A stretch of DNA of 64,000 nt from Nocardia colli (GCF_008704205.1 NZ_VXLC01000001.1:1302001-1366000); one strand, 5' to 3'; numbered from the stretch's first letter, positions 16,986 through 25,731 are shown. Program-made: numbers and translations. The notes: generated from the sequence alone by a model not told the origin.

Positions 16986-17762
16986 TCAGGCGTGGGCGGC
17001 GTAGATGTGCGCGGAGACCTCGTCCCGCATGTGGATGAAATCGGGATGGGCGCGCAGGGCGGTGAAGGACGGGTCCGCCGGCGCGGATTTGAAAGTGGTT
17101 GGCTCGTCGTAGATCACCCGGCCGGGACGGGTGCCCATGACCAGCACCCGGGTGCCCAGGAGCAGGGCCTCGTCGATGCTGTGGGTGACGAAGAGGACCG
17201 TCTTTTTCCGGTCGCGCCAGAGGGTTTGCAGTTCGCCCTGCAGATTTTCCCGGGTGAGGGCGTCCAGTGCGCCGAACGGTTCGTCCATCAGGATGATCTG
17301 CGGATCGTTGACCAGCACACGGGCTATCTGGGCGCGTTGCTGCTGGCCGCCGGAGAGCTCATAGGGGCGGCGGCCGCCGAGGTGATCGAGGCCAACGAGG
17401 GCGAGCATGCGATCGGCGTCAGCGGTGCGTCGATCGCGCGGTACGCCACGGACTTTGGGCCCGAACTCGACGTTCTGCCGGACCGACAGCCAGGGGTAGA
17501 GGTTGGGCTGCTGGAAGACGACGCCGCGGTCCGGGTCCGGCCCGGTGATCGGGCGGCCGCCGACCTGGACCGTGCCCTCGGTCGGCTCGAGGAAGCCGGC
17601 CAGCAGGTTCAGCAAGGTCGACTTACCGCAGCCGGAAGGGCCGACGACGCAGACGAATTCGCCGCTGTCGATGATCAGGTCGGTCGGCGCGAGCACCTGC
17701 GTCGAGCCGTCGTCACCGGGGTAGCTCTTGCTCACCCCGGTCAGCCGGACCAGCTCGGTCAC
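16986..17762 (-). CDS. ABC transporter ATP-binding protein (TauB/SsuB-like)
   Basis: A 258-residue ATPase of the nitrate/sulfonate/taurine importer class. Walker A GPSGCGKST (about residues 39-47), Q-loop VVFQQPNLYPWLSV, signature LSGGQQQRAQIARVL, Walker B IILMDEPFGALD and switch His in VTHSIDEALLL are all intact. Start GTG overlaps the substrate-binding protein stop by 4 bp. Last gene of the operon permease - binding protein - ATPase; all three overlap, arguing for stoichiometric expression. Confidence 0.94.
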   Translation of the reverse strand: MTELVRLTGVSKSYPGDDGSTQVLAPTDLIIDSGEFVCVVGPSGCGKSTLLNLLAGFLEPTEGTVQVGGRPITGPDPDRGVVFQQPNLYPWLSVRQNVEFGPKVRGVPRDRRTADADRMLALVGLDHLGGRRPYELSGGQQQRAQIARVLVNDPQIILMDEPFGALDALTRENLQGELQTLWRDRKKTVLFVTHSIDEALLLGTRVLVMGTRPGRVIYDEPTTFKSAPADPSFTALRAHPDFIHMRDEVSAHIYAAHA

Positions 17763-18826
17763 GAGCTCGCGCCCTTCGCTGCCTCGCCGTAAATGCCGGT
17801 GCGGTAAGCGGATTCGTCGCCGACCGCGGCGATTCCGCCCTGGCTCAACAGGAATTCGGCGGTCTTGTGCAGATCGGCGCCGAAACCGCCGCCCAGGTAC
17901 TTCGCGTCGGCCTGCTCGGCCGCGCCGAGGTAGGTGTACCCGGCCAGCTGCGGCCCCACCAGCTTCGGCTCGATACCGAGCTGCGCGCCGATCGAGACGG
18001 CCGCCTCCTCGGGCTTGGTCCGCAGCTGCGTCACCGCGTAGTCCTGCAACTTCGCCCACACCACCGCGAACCGCGCGTTCTCGTCGAGGAACTGCTTGCT
18101 CGCGACGGCCAGATCGAAGGTCGGCGCGCCCGCGGCCGCGGTGTCGGCGCTGGACGTGACGATGTGACCGCCGGACTCGGCGAGCTTCGACAGGGTCGGA
18201 TCCCACACCCAGGCCGCGTCGATCTGGCCGCCGTTCCAGGCGCCGGGAATCGCGTCCGGCGTCATGTTGATCAACTGCACGTCGGCGGCCAGACCGGCCT
18301 TGCCGAGCGCGGCGAGCAGGCTGTAATGCGCGGTGCTGCCGAACGGTGTCGCGATCCGCTTACCGCGCAGCCCGGCCAGCGAGGTGATCGAATTGTCCTT
18401 GGCGATCAGCGATTCCGACTTGCCGATCACGTCGTGGATCCACAGCACCCGCACCGGCAGGTTCAGCGGCGCGGACAGCGCCTTGGTCGCCGGACTCGAC
18501 CCCATGGTGCCGATGTCGAGGCTGCCCGCGCCGAACGCCTGGACCACATCGGCGCCCGAGGAGAACTGGCTCCAGGTGACCTTCGCGTTCGGCAGGCAGG
18601 CCGCGAGCAGGCCGCGATCCTTCACGAACAGGTCGGCATTGGGGATGGCCTGGAAGCCGATCCGCGCCGTCGCGGTCACGCCGGGATCCGCGGCGAACGG
18701 GCATACCGCTTGCGCCCCTGCGGTTCCGGTGTCGCCGCGACCGGACTCGACGCACCCCGCGGTGGTCGCGACCACGGCGGCGACGGCCAGACCGGCGGTG
18801 ATCGCCCGGCGGACTACGGATCTCAT
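17759..18826 (-). CDS. ABC transporter substrate-binding lipoprotein (TauA/SsuA-like)
   Basis: A 355-residue periplasmic-binding-type protein with a lipoprotein signal (AAVVATTAGC, Cys at about residue 24). The mature part has the NMT1/TauA-type pattern: IGFQAIPNADLFVKDRGLL, GSLDIGTMGSSPATKA, LAGLRGKRIATPFGSTAHYSLLAALGKAGL and DAAWVWDPTLSKLAESGG. These bind taurine, alkanesulfonates or related small organics; GSTAHYSLL is reminiscent of TauA. The ATG overlapping the permease stop (ATGA) and preceded by GGAAGGGC was chosen over a GTG 15 bases earlier. Exact ligand not determined. Confidence 0.92.
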   Translation of the reverse strand: MRSVVRRAITAGLAVAAVVATTAGCVESGRGDTGTAGAQAVCPFAADPGVTATARIGFQAIPNADLFVKDRGLLAACLPNAKVTWSQFSSGADVVQAFGAGSLDIGTMGSSPATKALSAPLNLPVRVLWIHDVIGKSESLIAKDNSITSLAGLRGKRIATPFGSTAHYSLLAALGKAGLAADVQLINMTPDAIPGAWNGGQIDAAWVWDPTLSKLAESGGHIVTSSADTAAAGAPTFDLAVASKQFLDENARFAVVWAKLQDYAVTQLRTKPEEAAVSIGAQLGIEPKLVGPQLAGYTYLGAAEQADAKYLGGGFGADLHKTAEFLLSQGGIAAVGDESAYRTGIYGEAAKGASS

Positions 18827-19710
18827 ACTTTGCCCTTCCACGGAACTGCTCGGTCACCGACGAATTCGATGACCGAATCGAGCACGAGTGCGGCGCAGCC
18901 GATCACGATGATGCACGCGATGGTCAGCGGCGTATTCAGCTGCGTGCCCGCGATATACGCGAGGCCGCCGATGCCGGGAATGCCGTTGTTCAGCTCGGCG
19001 GCGACCACGGTGGTCCAGGCGAACGCGGTGGCGATCCGGATGCCGCCGATCACCTCGGGCAGCGTCGCGGGCAGCACCACCCGCGAAATCACCTGGGCGC
19101 GACCGGCGCCCAGCGAGCGGGCGGCATTGAGATAGTCCTGCTTGACCCCGGTGACGCCGCTCAGCGTCGCGACGGCGATCGGCGGGAACGCGGCCAGGAA
19201 CAGCAACCAGATCTTGGACATGTCGCCGATGCCGAACCAGACGATCAGCAGGCCGATATAGCCGAGCGGCGGCAGCGACCGCAGGAAGTTGAGGATCGGC
19301 TCGGTGACCAGCCGCACCGGTGTCAGCATGCCCATCACGAACCCGATCAGCGGGCCGGCCACGATCGCGAGGCCGACCCCGGCGGCGATCCGCTGCAGGC
19401 TGGCCAGCAGATGCTCCCACAGGTAATAGTTCTGCTCACCGATCACCGTGCGATCCACGCCCGCGGCGATCTGATGGCGAGAGTTGGCGCGCACGAACGC
19501 ATCCCAGACCGCGTGCGGCGACGGCAGGTACAGCGGATCGACCAGGCCGGCGGCGGTGACCACGGCCCACACCCCGAGCACGAGCGCCAGCGCGCCGATC
19601 CGGGTCAGCGCCGGACCGAGCAGGCGACGATAGGTGCGCCGGCGGCGCGGCACGACAGCAGGCGCGTCCGCGCCCACCGTCGGCGCGTCCGGCGTGGTGA
19701 CAGCGGTCAT
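18823..19710 (-). CDS. ABC transporter permease (TauC/SsuC-like)
   Basis: A 295-residue permease with about six membrane helices (roughly 37-55, 100-122, 128-150, 160-180, 225-245, 260-280) and the EAA coupling loop GVKQDYLNAARSLGAGRAQVISRVVLPATLPEV, typical of the taurine/nitrate family. A cytoplasmic Pro/Arg-rich N-terminus (PRRRRTYRRLL) precedes helix 1. Its ATG overlaps the stop of a 16-codon ORF (19707-19757), which may couple its translation to a leader. Confidence 0.93.
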   Translation of the reverse strand: MTAVTTPDAPTVGADAPAVVPRRRRTYRRLLGPALTRIGALALVLGVWAVVTAAGLVDPLYLPSPHAVWDAFVRANSRHQIAAGVDRTVIGEQNYYLWEHLLASLQRIAAGVGLAIVAGPLIGFVMGMLTPVRLVTEPILNFLRSLPPLGYIGLLIVWFGIGDMSKIWLLFLAAFPPIAVATLSGVTGVKQDYLNAARSLGAGRAQVISRVVLPATLPEVIGGIRIATAFAWTTVVAAELNNGIPGIGGLAYIAGTQLNTPLTIACIIVIGCAALVLDSVIEFVGDRAVPWKGKV

Positions 19711-19757
19711 GCGGCGCTCGGGGGCAAACCACGCCGATGCGGGCCCACGTCGGACAC
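19707..19757 (-). CDS. Sixteen-codon ORF translationally coupled to the ABC permease
   Basis: GTG start preceded by GAGGAG six bases upstream; encodes MSDVGPHRRGLPPSAA and stops in an ATGA overlap with the permease start. No ribosome site sits elsewhere for the permease, so ribosomes finishing this mini-ORF would probably start the permease. It could be a regulatory leader peptide, as found before sulfur genes in actinobacteria, but it has no cysteine codons. Coding nature rests on the ribosome site and overlap only. Confidence 0.5.
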   Translation of the reverse strand: MSDVGPHRRGLPPSAA

Positions 19758-19856
19758 GGCACTCTCCTCAAAACTCGGCAAACCTCGACGCTATCCGCGC
19801 CGAGGGGGTCGAGGGGAGAGTTAGAAACGCCGTGAACTTAATTGCCGGGCGGCGGA

Positions 19857-20309
19857 TCAGGCTATTCCGTTGACGCTGCCGTTCACGCCATTCACGCCGT
19901 TCATCCCGACGTGCTCGCCGATGTTGCCCGCCAGCCACTGGTTCTGCGCCAATGTCTCGAAAACACAGATCAGCAACAGTTTCCGGCTGCGCCGGCTGAC
20001 CGAGTACTCGAGATCGGGCGCGGTTTCCGGTCCGCGCAGCGCACTGCTGATGCCTTTACGCAGGTTCGGTTCGGACAACAGCCAGAACAATTCCGGCCCG
20101 ATCAACACCGATTGCCCGCCGGTTTCATGGAACCAGCGCCCGGCGAATTCGATCAACAGGTCGGTGAACGCGTCCCCGCTTTCCACCGACTCGGTGAGTT
20201 GGCTCAGCGCACCCGATCGATCCACACTGCTCTGGATCACCGACGCGAGCCGGCTCGCTACTTCACGGAACTGATCGACGTCCTGGTCCTGCCAGACTGT
20301 GAGAGACAT
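19857..20309 (-). CDS. Hypothetical protein with Asn-Gly repeat tail
   Basis: A 150-residue protein I do not recognise. It is mainly helical (VDQFREVASRLASVIQSSVDRSGALSQLTESVESGDAFTDLLIEFAGRW), then SVLIGPELFWLLSEPNLRKGISSAL, and ends in a short repeat, MNGVNGVNGSVNGIA. Start ATG follows GGAGAAAACGC. It lies 65 bp downstream of a DUF2637-like membrane gene on the same strand whose C-terminus also contains VNG motifs, so the two may be partners. No catalytic motif seen. Confidence 0.72.
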   Translation of the reverse strand: MSLTVWQDQDVDQFREVASRLASVIQSSVDRSGALSQLTESVESGDAFTDLLIEFAGRWFHETGGQSVLIGPELFWLLSEPNLRKGISSALRGPETAPDLEYSVSRRSRKLLLICVFETLAQNQWLAGNIGEHVGMNGVNGVNGSVNGIA

Positions 20310-20374
20310 GCGTTTTCTCCATCGAAGTAGTCGAGCGTGGGTGAGTTGGTAACTACCTGGATGTCGCCGCGGGA

Positions 20375-21091
20375 TTATCGGTGGTTGACCAGCTTTCGGC
20401 CCTCGGCGTCGAAGGTGTTGAAGCGCATCGGGGTATTCGGGCCCGCGGCGAACGGTCCGGCCGCGGGCTTCGCGGCCTCGTGCCCGTTGACCGGTGCCTG
20501 GCCATTGACCTGCGGATGCGCGTTGAGCTGCGGCGATGTCGTTTGCTCCGGTAGTTCCTCGGCGGTCACGTAGTGATCTGTTTCCGTGCCGACCGCGTCC
20601 GGGAGTTCGGGCGCGGCGGTGCTGCGGCCCAGCAGAATCAACGTGAGATGCACCGCGAACAGCAGGGTGAGCGGCATTCCGGCATAGATGATCAAGGACA
20701 CCGGGCCGCCGCCGATCTCGCGCGCGTATTCGATATTCCCGGCCACCGATACCAGCGTCGAAAGGACGAAAAGCCCGGTCGCATACCACCACCCGGCACT
20801 GCGTTTCGGGAATGACGCGGTGGCCACGATGGAACCGACAACGAGGCCGTCGATGGCGATCGGCACATTGGACGCGAGATCGGCTTCCACCAGATTGCGC
20901 ACGGCCAGATGGTGCAGTGCGGCAAAAGACATCTCGAACGCCTTGAGCGCGACCACCGAGGAAACGATCAGGGACAGATACAACGGACGCGGCCGCAGGA
21001 TGCTGCGCCAGCGAGTCCATATCGGAGGACGGCGTGGCATTACCGGTTGCGCCATTGATTCGGCAGGCAACCCCGGCGTGATCGTCGTCAT
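20375..21091 (-). CDS. DUF2637-like four-helix membrane protein
   Basis: A 238-residue membrane protein. Four hydrophobic helices are visible (about 35-55, 75-95, 103-120, 130-155). FEMSFAALHHLAVRNL followed by NVPIAIDGLVVGSIVATAS resembles the DUF2637 signature (helix, then a P-x-x-x-DG-L-V motif), a family often encoded on actinobacterial plasmids and near cell-surface or transfer genes. The cytoplasmic C-tail (about 70 residues) is Pro/Asn/Gly-rich with PQVNGQAPVNGHE. A TACGCT box seven bases before the ATG predicts a leaderless mRNA. Function unknown. Confidence 0.78.
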   Translation of the reverse strand: MTTITPGLPAESMAQPVMPRRPPIWTRWRSILRPRPLYLSLIVSSVVALKAFEMSFAALHHLAVRNLVEADLASNVPIAIDGLVVGSIVATASFPKRSAGWWYATGLFVLSTLVSVAGNIEYAREIGGGPVSLIIYAGMPLTLLFAVHLTLILLGRSTAAPELPDAVGTETDHYVTAEELPEQTTSPQLNAHPQVNGQAPVNGHEAAKPAAGPFAAGPNTPMRFNTFDAEGRKLVNHR

Positions 21092-21098
21092 AGCGGGG

Positions 21099-21104
21099 AG
21101 CGTA
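21099..21104 (-). promoter_or_regulatory. -10 box of the DUF2637-like gene (leaderless)
   Basis: TACGCT on the minus strand, seven bases before the ATG at 21091. Confidence 0.45.
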
Positions 21105-21203
21105 GCGCGTCGATAGCTCAGCGCCCCGGAGCTTATCGGCCGAGTCGCGTTTGTGGATTGGCGAGGCCGCGACCTCGCATTGTGTTATCTGGTGCCGGAG
21201 TTC

Positions 21204-21914
21204 CTACGCGCGCAGACGTTCACGGCGAAGTTGCTCGACCTCCGGCATCGGCAGCGGCGGCAATTCGGTGACGCCGAGCGCGCGCATGAGCAGCAGGTCG
21301 GCCAGTTCCGGATTGCGGGCCAGCGCGGGACCGTGCATGTAGGTGCCGATCACCGAGCCCTGCACCACACCCTCGAGGCCGTCGCCGACCCCGTTGCCGA
21401 CGCCGCGGGTGACCTTGGCCAGCCCGGTCGCGTCGCCGCCGAGTTTCGTGCCGCCCCGGTGGTTTTCGAAGCCGGTCAGCGCCGCGCTGAGCCCGGACAG
21501 CAGCGGCGCGGTGGTCACCTCGCCGATCGCCCGCTTGGGCTGCGGCGAGGTGGTCACGTCGATCATGCCGACGCCGTCCACCCGCTCGCCCGAGGACGTC
21601 TCGTACCACTGGCCGAGCACCTGGATGGCGGCGCAGATGGCCAGCACCGGCGTGCCGTTCGCGGCGGCCTGTTGCAGGCCCGGGTAGCGCTGGAGGTGCC
21701 GGGTGGCCAGGCGCTGCGCCGAATCCTCCGCGCCGCCAAGGGTATAGATGTCCAGCGAGTCGGGAACCGGGTCGGCCAGGGTGATTTCGACGACCTCGGC
21801 GTCGTAGCCGCGCAGCCGCAGCCGCTGCCGCAGCACCAGGGCGTTGCCGCCGTCGCCGTAGGTGCCCATCACATCGGGCAGCACCAGACCGATGCGCACG
21901 GTCGATTCAGTCAT
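21204..21914 (-). CDS. gatD: Lipid II isoglutaminyl synthase, glutaminase subunit GatD
   Basis: A 236-residue class I (CobB/CobQ-like) glutamine amidotransferase that supplies ammonia to MurT for amidation of D-Glu in lipid II. Nucleophile Cys94 lies in VLAICAAIQVLGQ and the catalytic His in GTYMHGPALARNPELAD (His194); FENHRGGTKLG is the family's conserved segment. The ATG overlaps the murT stop (ATGA), the arrangement of murT-gatD operons. Full length; C-terminus RERLRA. Confidence 0.95.
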   Translation of the reverse strand: MTESTVRIGLVLPDVMGTYGDGGNALVLRQRLRLRGYDAEVVEITLADPVPDSLDIYTLGGAEDSAQRLATRHLQRYPGLQQAAANGTPVLAICAAIQVLGQWYETSSGERVDGVGMIDVTTSPQPKRAIGEVTTAPLLSGLSAALTGFENHRGGTKLGGDATGLAKVTRGVGNGVGDGLEGVVQGSVIGTYMHGPALARNPELADLLLMRALGVTELPPLPMPEVEQLRRERLRA

Positions 21915-23146
21915 GACTTCGCCTCGAGGTCGCGGTTGAGATCCCGGAATGCGGTGTAGTTTGCCAGCACCTCGACGTGCCCCGCCGGGCAGGAGGCGAT
22001 GGCGCGCAACGGATTCGGCACCGTGGTGTGCTCGACCCCGGCGTAGGTGAGGCGCACGGCGAGGTCGGTGGCCCGCTCGCCGGAGGCGACCACCTGGACG
22101 CCCTCGAAGTGCTCGAACCGCACGTCCCACAGCCAGGACAGGTCCTCGCCGTCGGGCACCTGCCCGTTCACCGCGATCACCAGCCCGGCCGAGCTCGGCT
22201 CGATCATGGACAACGCTTCTTGCCAGCCCGCCGGATTCTTCGCCAGCAGCAGCCGGGCGGCGTGCTCGCCGACCTGCACCGTCCGGTAGCGGCCGGCGAT
22301 CTCGCGCACCGTGCCGGTCGCGGTGACCGCGGCCGCCGGGTCGGCGCCGAGCGCGATCGCCGCGGCGACCGCCTGCGCGGCATTGCCGCGGTTGGCCCGG
22401 CCGGGCAGGGCCAGTTTCAGCGGGAATCGCTGCTTGTCCGGACCGACCAGATCGTCGCCGTCCAGCCACCAATCCGGTTCCGGCCGTTCGAAATCCGCGC
22501 CGGTGCTACGCCAGTGCTCGCCCTCCCAGAGGATCGGCTCGCCGCTGCGTGGGCAGCTGGTCGCGTCCATCGACCAGCCGCTGCCCGCGGCCACCCACAC
22601 CACGTTCGGGTGGTCGTAGGCGATCGAGGTGACCAGCACGTCGTCGCAGTTGGCGATCACCACGGTGTCGGGGTGCCGGGCCAGGCCGGCCCGCAGCTTG
22701 CGTTCGATCATGTTGATCTCGCCGACCCGGTCCAGCTGGTCGCGGCTCAGATTGAGCAGCACGACCGCGGCGGGATTCAGCGCGTCGGTGACGTGCGGCA
22801 GGTGCAGCTCGTCCACCTCGATCGCGGCCAGTTCGACGCCGCGATGGGCGCTGAGCGCGGCCACGATGCCCGCGTCCATGTTGGCGCCGTCGGCCTGGGT
22901 GGCCACCTCGCCGAGCGTGCTGAGCGCCGCGGTGGTCATCCTGGTCGTGGTCGACTTGCCGTTGGTGCCGGTGACCAGCACCGTGCGCCGGCCGCGGCCG
23001 AGCTGGTCCATGATCGTCTTGTCGATCTGCAGCGCGATGAGCCCGCCGATCATCGATCCCTTGCCGCGTCCCGCCTTCTGCGAGGCCCACGACGCTGCCG
23101 CCGCGGCCCGCAGGGCGATTCGCCCACGCACCGAAATGTCTGCCAC
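21911..23146 (-). CDS. murT: Lipid II isoglutaminyl synthase, Mur-ligase-like subunit MurT
   Basis: A 411-residue Mur ligase homologue that activates the alpha-carboxyl of D-Glu in lipid II with ATP. P-loop VLVTGTNGKSTTTRMT (about residues 58-73), central ligase domain with EVDELHLPHVTDALNPAAVVLLNLSRDQLDRVGEI and ANCDD, and a C-terminal DUF1727 domain ending HVEVLANYTAFRDLNRDLEAKS. In some MurT proteins a Cys4 zinc ribbon lies in the centre; here only one cysteine remains (SCPRSGEP), so the ribbon appears lost. GTG start lies six bases after TAGACT (leaderless). Followed by gatD. Confidence 0.95.
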   Translation of the reverse strand: MADISVRGRIALRAAAAASWASQKAGRGKGSMIGGLIALQIDKTIMDQLGRGRRTVLVTGTNGKSTTTRMTTAALSTLGEVATQADGANMDAGIVAALSAHRGVELAAIEVDELHLPHVTDALNPAAVVLLNLSRDQLDRVGEINMIERKLRAGLARHPDTVVIANCDDVLVTSIAYDHPNVVWVAAGSGWSMDATSCPRSGEPILWEGEHWRSTGADFERPEPDWWLDGDDLVGPDKQRFPLKLALPGRANRGNAAQAVAAAIALGADPAAAVTATGTVREIAGRYRTVQVGEHAARLLLAKNPAGWQEALSMIEPSSAGLVIAVNGQVPDGEDLSWLWDVRFEHFEGVQVVASGERATDLAVRLTYAGVEHTTVPNPLRAIASCPAGHVEVLANYTAFRDLNRDLEAKS

Positions 23147-23152
23147 GCCGCG

Positions 23153-23158
23153 AGTCTA
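23153..23158 (-). promoter_or_regulatory. -10 box of the murT-gatD operon (leaderless)
   Basis: TAGACT on the minus strand, six bases before the GTG start of murT. Confidence 0.55.
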
Positions 23159-23215
23159 TGTTCGACCGGGGTTACCGGCGCGGCCCGGGCCGGTGGCGTG
23201 GCCCACTCGGCTCGG

Positions 23216-23866
23216 CTAGCCCTGGTACAGCTTGCTGTTGTAGTTGGCGGGGGCGTAGTGGCGTTCGAGTTCCTCGAGCGTTTCGGTGGTGTCGGTCTGC
23301 ACCTCTTTGACCAGGTGCGGCCAGGACGGCAGGCCGTCGTCCGGCCACTGCTCGGGCTGCCACAGATGACTGCGCAGGAACGCCTTCGCGCAGTGGAAAT
23401 AGATCTGCTCGATGTCGACCTCGACGGCGAGGATCGGGCGGTGGCCGCGCACCACCATCTCGTCGAAGTAGGGGGCGTCGCGCACGAGGCGGGCGCGCCC
23501 GTTGATCCGCAGGGTCTGGCTGCGGCCCGGGATGACGAACAGCAGGCCGATGTGCGGATTGGCCAGGATGTTGAAGTAGCCGTCCGCGCGCCGGTTGCCG
23601 GGCCGCTCGGGAATCGCGAGGGTCCGGTCGTCGAGCACCCGGACGAAGCCCGCCGGATCGCCCTTCGGCGACGCGTCGCAGTTGCCCTGCGCGTCGCTGG
23701 TGCTCATCACCAGGAACGGAGTGGCGGCGATCCAGTCGCGATCCCGCGGATGCAGCGTGACCCGCTCCTTGTTCGCGGCGCGGGATCCCACCTCGCCGAG
23801 CAGATTTCGCAGTTCGACGGGGTCGGTGAGCTCTTCGGTGGACTCGCGCATACCCGATTCAAGCAT
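23216..23866 (-). CDS. MSMEG_1061-family pyridoxamine 5'-phosphate oxidase-like protein
   Basis: A 216-residue FMN-binding split-barrel protein. The core runs FLVMSTSDAQGNCDASPKGDPAGFVRVLDDRTLAIPERPGNRRADGYFNILANPHIGLLFVIPGR, followed by RINGRARLV, an arrangement shared by the MSMEG_1061-type flavin reductase/oxidase group. The C-terminal YFHCAKAFLRSHLWQPEQW is conserved in that group. Start uncertain between ATG 23866 and ATG 23851; no ribosome site decides. Single gene; substrate unknown. Confidence 0.88.
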   Translation of the reverse strand: MLESGMRESTEELTDPVELRNLLGEVGSRAANKERVTLHPRDRDWIAATPFLVMSTSDAQGNCDASPKGDPAGFVRVLDDRTLAIPERPGNRRADGYFNILANPHIGLLFVIPGRSQTLRINGRARLVRDAPYFDEMVVRGHRPILAVEVDIEQIYFHCAKAFLRSHLWQPEQWPDDGLPSWPHLVKEVQTDTTETLEELERHYAPANYNSKLYQG

Positions 23867-23901
23867 CCGGATCGCGGTGCGCCGCCGGGAGATCGATCAC
23901 A

Positions 23902-25677
23902 TCAGATCTGCACGTCGAACAGGTTGGGCTGGCCCGCGGCGTAGCGGTCCGCGTCCATCCGGCGTAGCGGTTCGAGCTCGGTCGCCCGGTACAGCGTGTA
24001 CATCCGGCAGCGTTCGGCGTTCGAGCCCGACACGTCGAGCAGCGCGTTCACCGCGGCCCTGGCCGACTCGTTCGCGCCCTCCATGGTGGCCAGGTCGACG
24101 TTGGTGCGGACGTAATCGCCTGCCAGGAACAGGTTTTCGAGCGCGCCGTGCGGTTCCGGCCGGAACTCCCACGAGCCGGCGGTGTTGATCAGCAGCGGGT
24201 CGGCGTTGGCGTTGCGGTGCGGGCCGTCCTGCCAGGTGATGCCGGGGTCGAGGTGCCAGGAGTGCAGGTCGGCGTCGCGCAGCACGTCGCCGCGGTCGTT
24301 GAGATGCGCCGCGATCTGCGCCCAGACCTCGCGGGCGATCTCGTCGTGGGTGCATTCCTTGGCGGGCTTGCCGTAGAGCATGCCCGGGGTGTTCCAGTCG
24401 GAGATGTCGACCGAGAGGCAGTCCTGCACGGAGCCGTCGCCGAAGTCGGTGAATTTGCGCGCCCACACCTGGTTCTGATTGATCGAGGTGAGTGCCCACG
24501 GCGCGTCGATGTAGGCGGTGTGGCCGCGCGAGATGTCGGCGGGCCTGCGCAGATAGAACTGGATGCCGTTCATCCAGTCGGAGAAGAGCCGATCCATCGC
24601 GGCCAGCTCGGGGCGCACCGCGAGCACGTCCTTCGACCACAGGGCGCGCGCCTGTTCGGCGGGCATGGCGACCACGAAGTAGTCGGCACCGATGCTGCGT
24701 TGTGCACCGGATTTGTCCACGATGCGCGCCGCGGTGATCCGGCCGTCGCGCACGTCGAGCCCGTGCACCTCGGCGCCGAGCTCGAATTGCACGCCCAGCT
24801 CGCGCATCCGCTGCAGCCACGGCTCGATCCAGACGGCGTTGGTCGGGCCGTTCAGCACCCGGTCCAGGCCGCCGTCGTTGCCGATCTCGGCCGGGTTGCC
24901 GAGGAACTGCTCGCCCATGTTGCCGATGGTGCGGACGCTGGCCACGTCCTCTTTCGCGGCGACCATGATGCTGGTCAGCGTGCGGGAGAGCAGCGCGCGG
25001 AACTCGTGCGAGCGGGCGTTGCCGCCGACGTAGTCGCGCCAGGAGGTGTGTTCCCACTGACCGAGCCTGCGGGCGTCGCAGCTGCTGTTGAACACGAGCA
25101 GGCGGTTGGCGAAGTAGAGGCCCTCGTTGACCGGCATGTGCAGCGTGGTCGAGATCGTCGCGCCGACGGTCTCGCGGAAGCTGTCCGGGGTGAACCCGGT
25201 GCGGGCGCGCGGGCCGAGCGGCAGCCGGAAGTCGTCGCCGTCGCGCCGGGCGAAGCGCGCCTCGGGCACCGCGACCAGGTTGTTCCACACGCCATTCGGG
25301 TTGCCCGCGAACGGAATTCGGCGCATGGTGTCCGGCACGTGCTGATAGAAGCCGGGGAAGAAGCGGAAGCCGTGCTCGCCGGGCAGGTCCGGCCGGCCGG
25401 CGGCGCCGGTGCCGGGCACCGGCACGCTGCGAGCCTTGCCGCCCCACGCGCGGCGCTCGAAAATCGTTACCTGGAAGCCACGTTCGATCAGTTCGTGCGC
25501 CGCGGTCAAGCCCGCGACGCCACCGCCCAGTACCGCGACCCGCCTGCCGCCCGGACTACCCGCGGCAGGCCCGGATCTCAGCGCCCCGGCCGTGAGTGCC
25601 CCCGCTGTCGCTACCCCCGCCACAGCCGTTCCGCGAAGCAATGTCCTCCGCGATACGGTCCACCGATTTTCTGCCAT
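23902..25677 (-). CDS. TAT-exported FAD-dependent amine-oxidase/phytoene-desaturase-like oxidoreductase
   Basis: A 591-residue flavoprotein with a twin-arginine signal (SRRTLLRGTAVAGVATAGALTAGA, residues 9-32). The Rossmann dinucleotide loop VAVLGGGVAGLTAAHELIERGFQVTIFERR follows at about 47-76; EHGFRFFPGFYQHVPDTM is typical of hydroxysqualene dehydroxylase and related carotenoid-type desaturases, and the C-terminal flavin motif is NLFLAGDYVRTNVDLATMEGANESARAAVNALL. The substrate is probably a lipid or terpenoid, but this is inference. No clear ribosome site before the ATG; an inverted repeat (25710-25731) lies in its promoter. Confidence 0.87.
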   Translation of the reverse strand: MAENRWTVSRRTLLRGTAVAGVATAGALTAGALRSGPAAGSPGGRRVAVLGGGVAGLTAAHELIERGFQVTIFERRAWGGKARSVPVPGTGAAGRPDLPGEHGFRFFPGFYQHVPDTMRRIPFAGNPNGVWNNLVAVPEARFARRDGDDFRLPLGPRARTGFTPDSFRETVGATISTTLHMPVNEGLYFANRLLVFNSSCDARRLGQWEHTSWRDYVGGNARSHEFRALLSRTLTSIMVAAKEDVASVRTIGNMGEQFLGNPAEIGNDGGLDRVLNGPTNAVWIEPWLQRMRELGVQFELGAEVHGLDVRDGRITAARIVDKSGAQRSIGADYFVVAMPAEQARALWSKDVLAVRPELAAMDRLFSDWMNGIQFYLRRPADISRGHTAYIDAPWALTSINQNQVWARKFTDFGDGSVQDCLSVDISDWNTPGMLYGKPAKECTHDEIAREVWAQIAAHLNDRGDVLRDADLHSWHLDPGITWQDGPHRNANADPLLINTAGSWEFRPEPHGALENLFLAGDYVRTNVDLATMEGANESARAAVNALLDVSGSNAERCRMYTLYRATELEPLRRMDADRYAAGQPNLFDVQI

Positions 25678-25709
25678 GCGCCGCTCTGTGCCTAGCCTCG
25701 GGACCTTTA

Positions 25710-25731
25710 TTACATGTTGTCACTACTGTAA
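25710..25731. promoter_or_regulatory. Inverted repeat in the promoter of the TAT-exported flavoenzyme
   Basis: TTACA (25710-25714) and TGTAA (25727-25731) are separated by 12 bases in an unusually A/T-rich island about 35-55 bases before the start codon. On the minus strand TTTACA could serve as -35. Arms are short; operator role is a guess. The rest of the 25678-25944 gap shows nothing recognisable. Confidence 0.3.
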
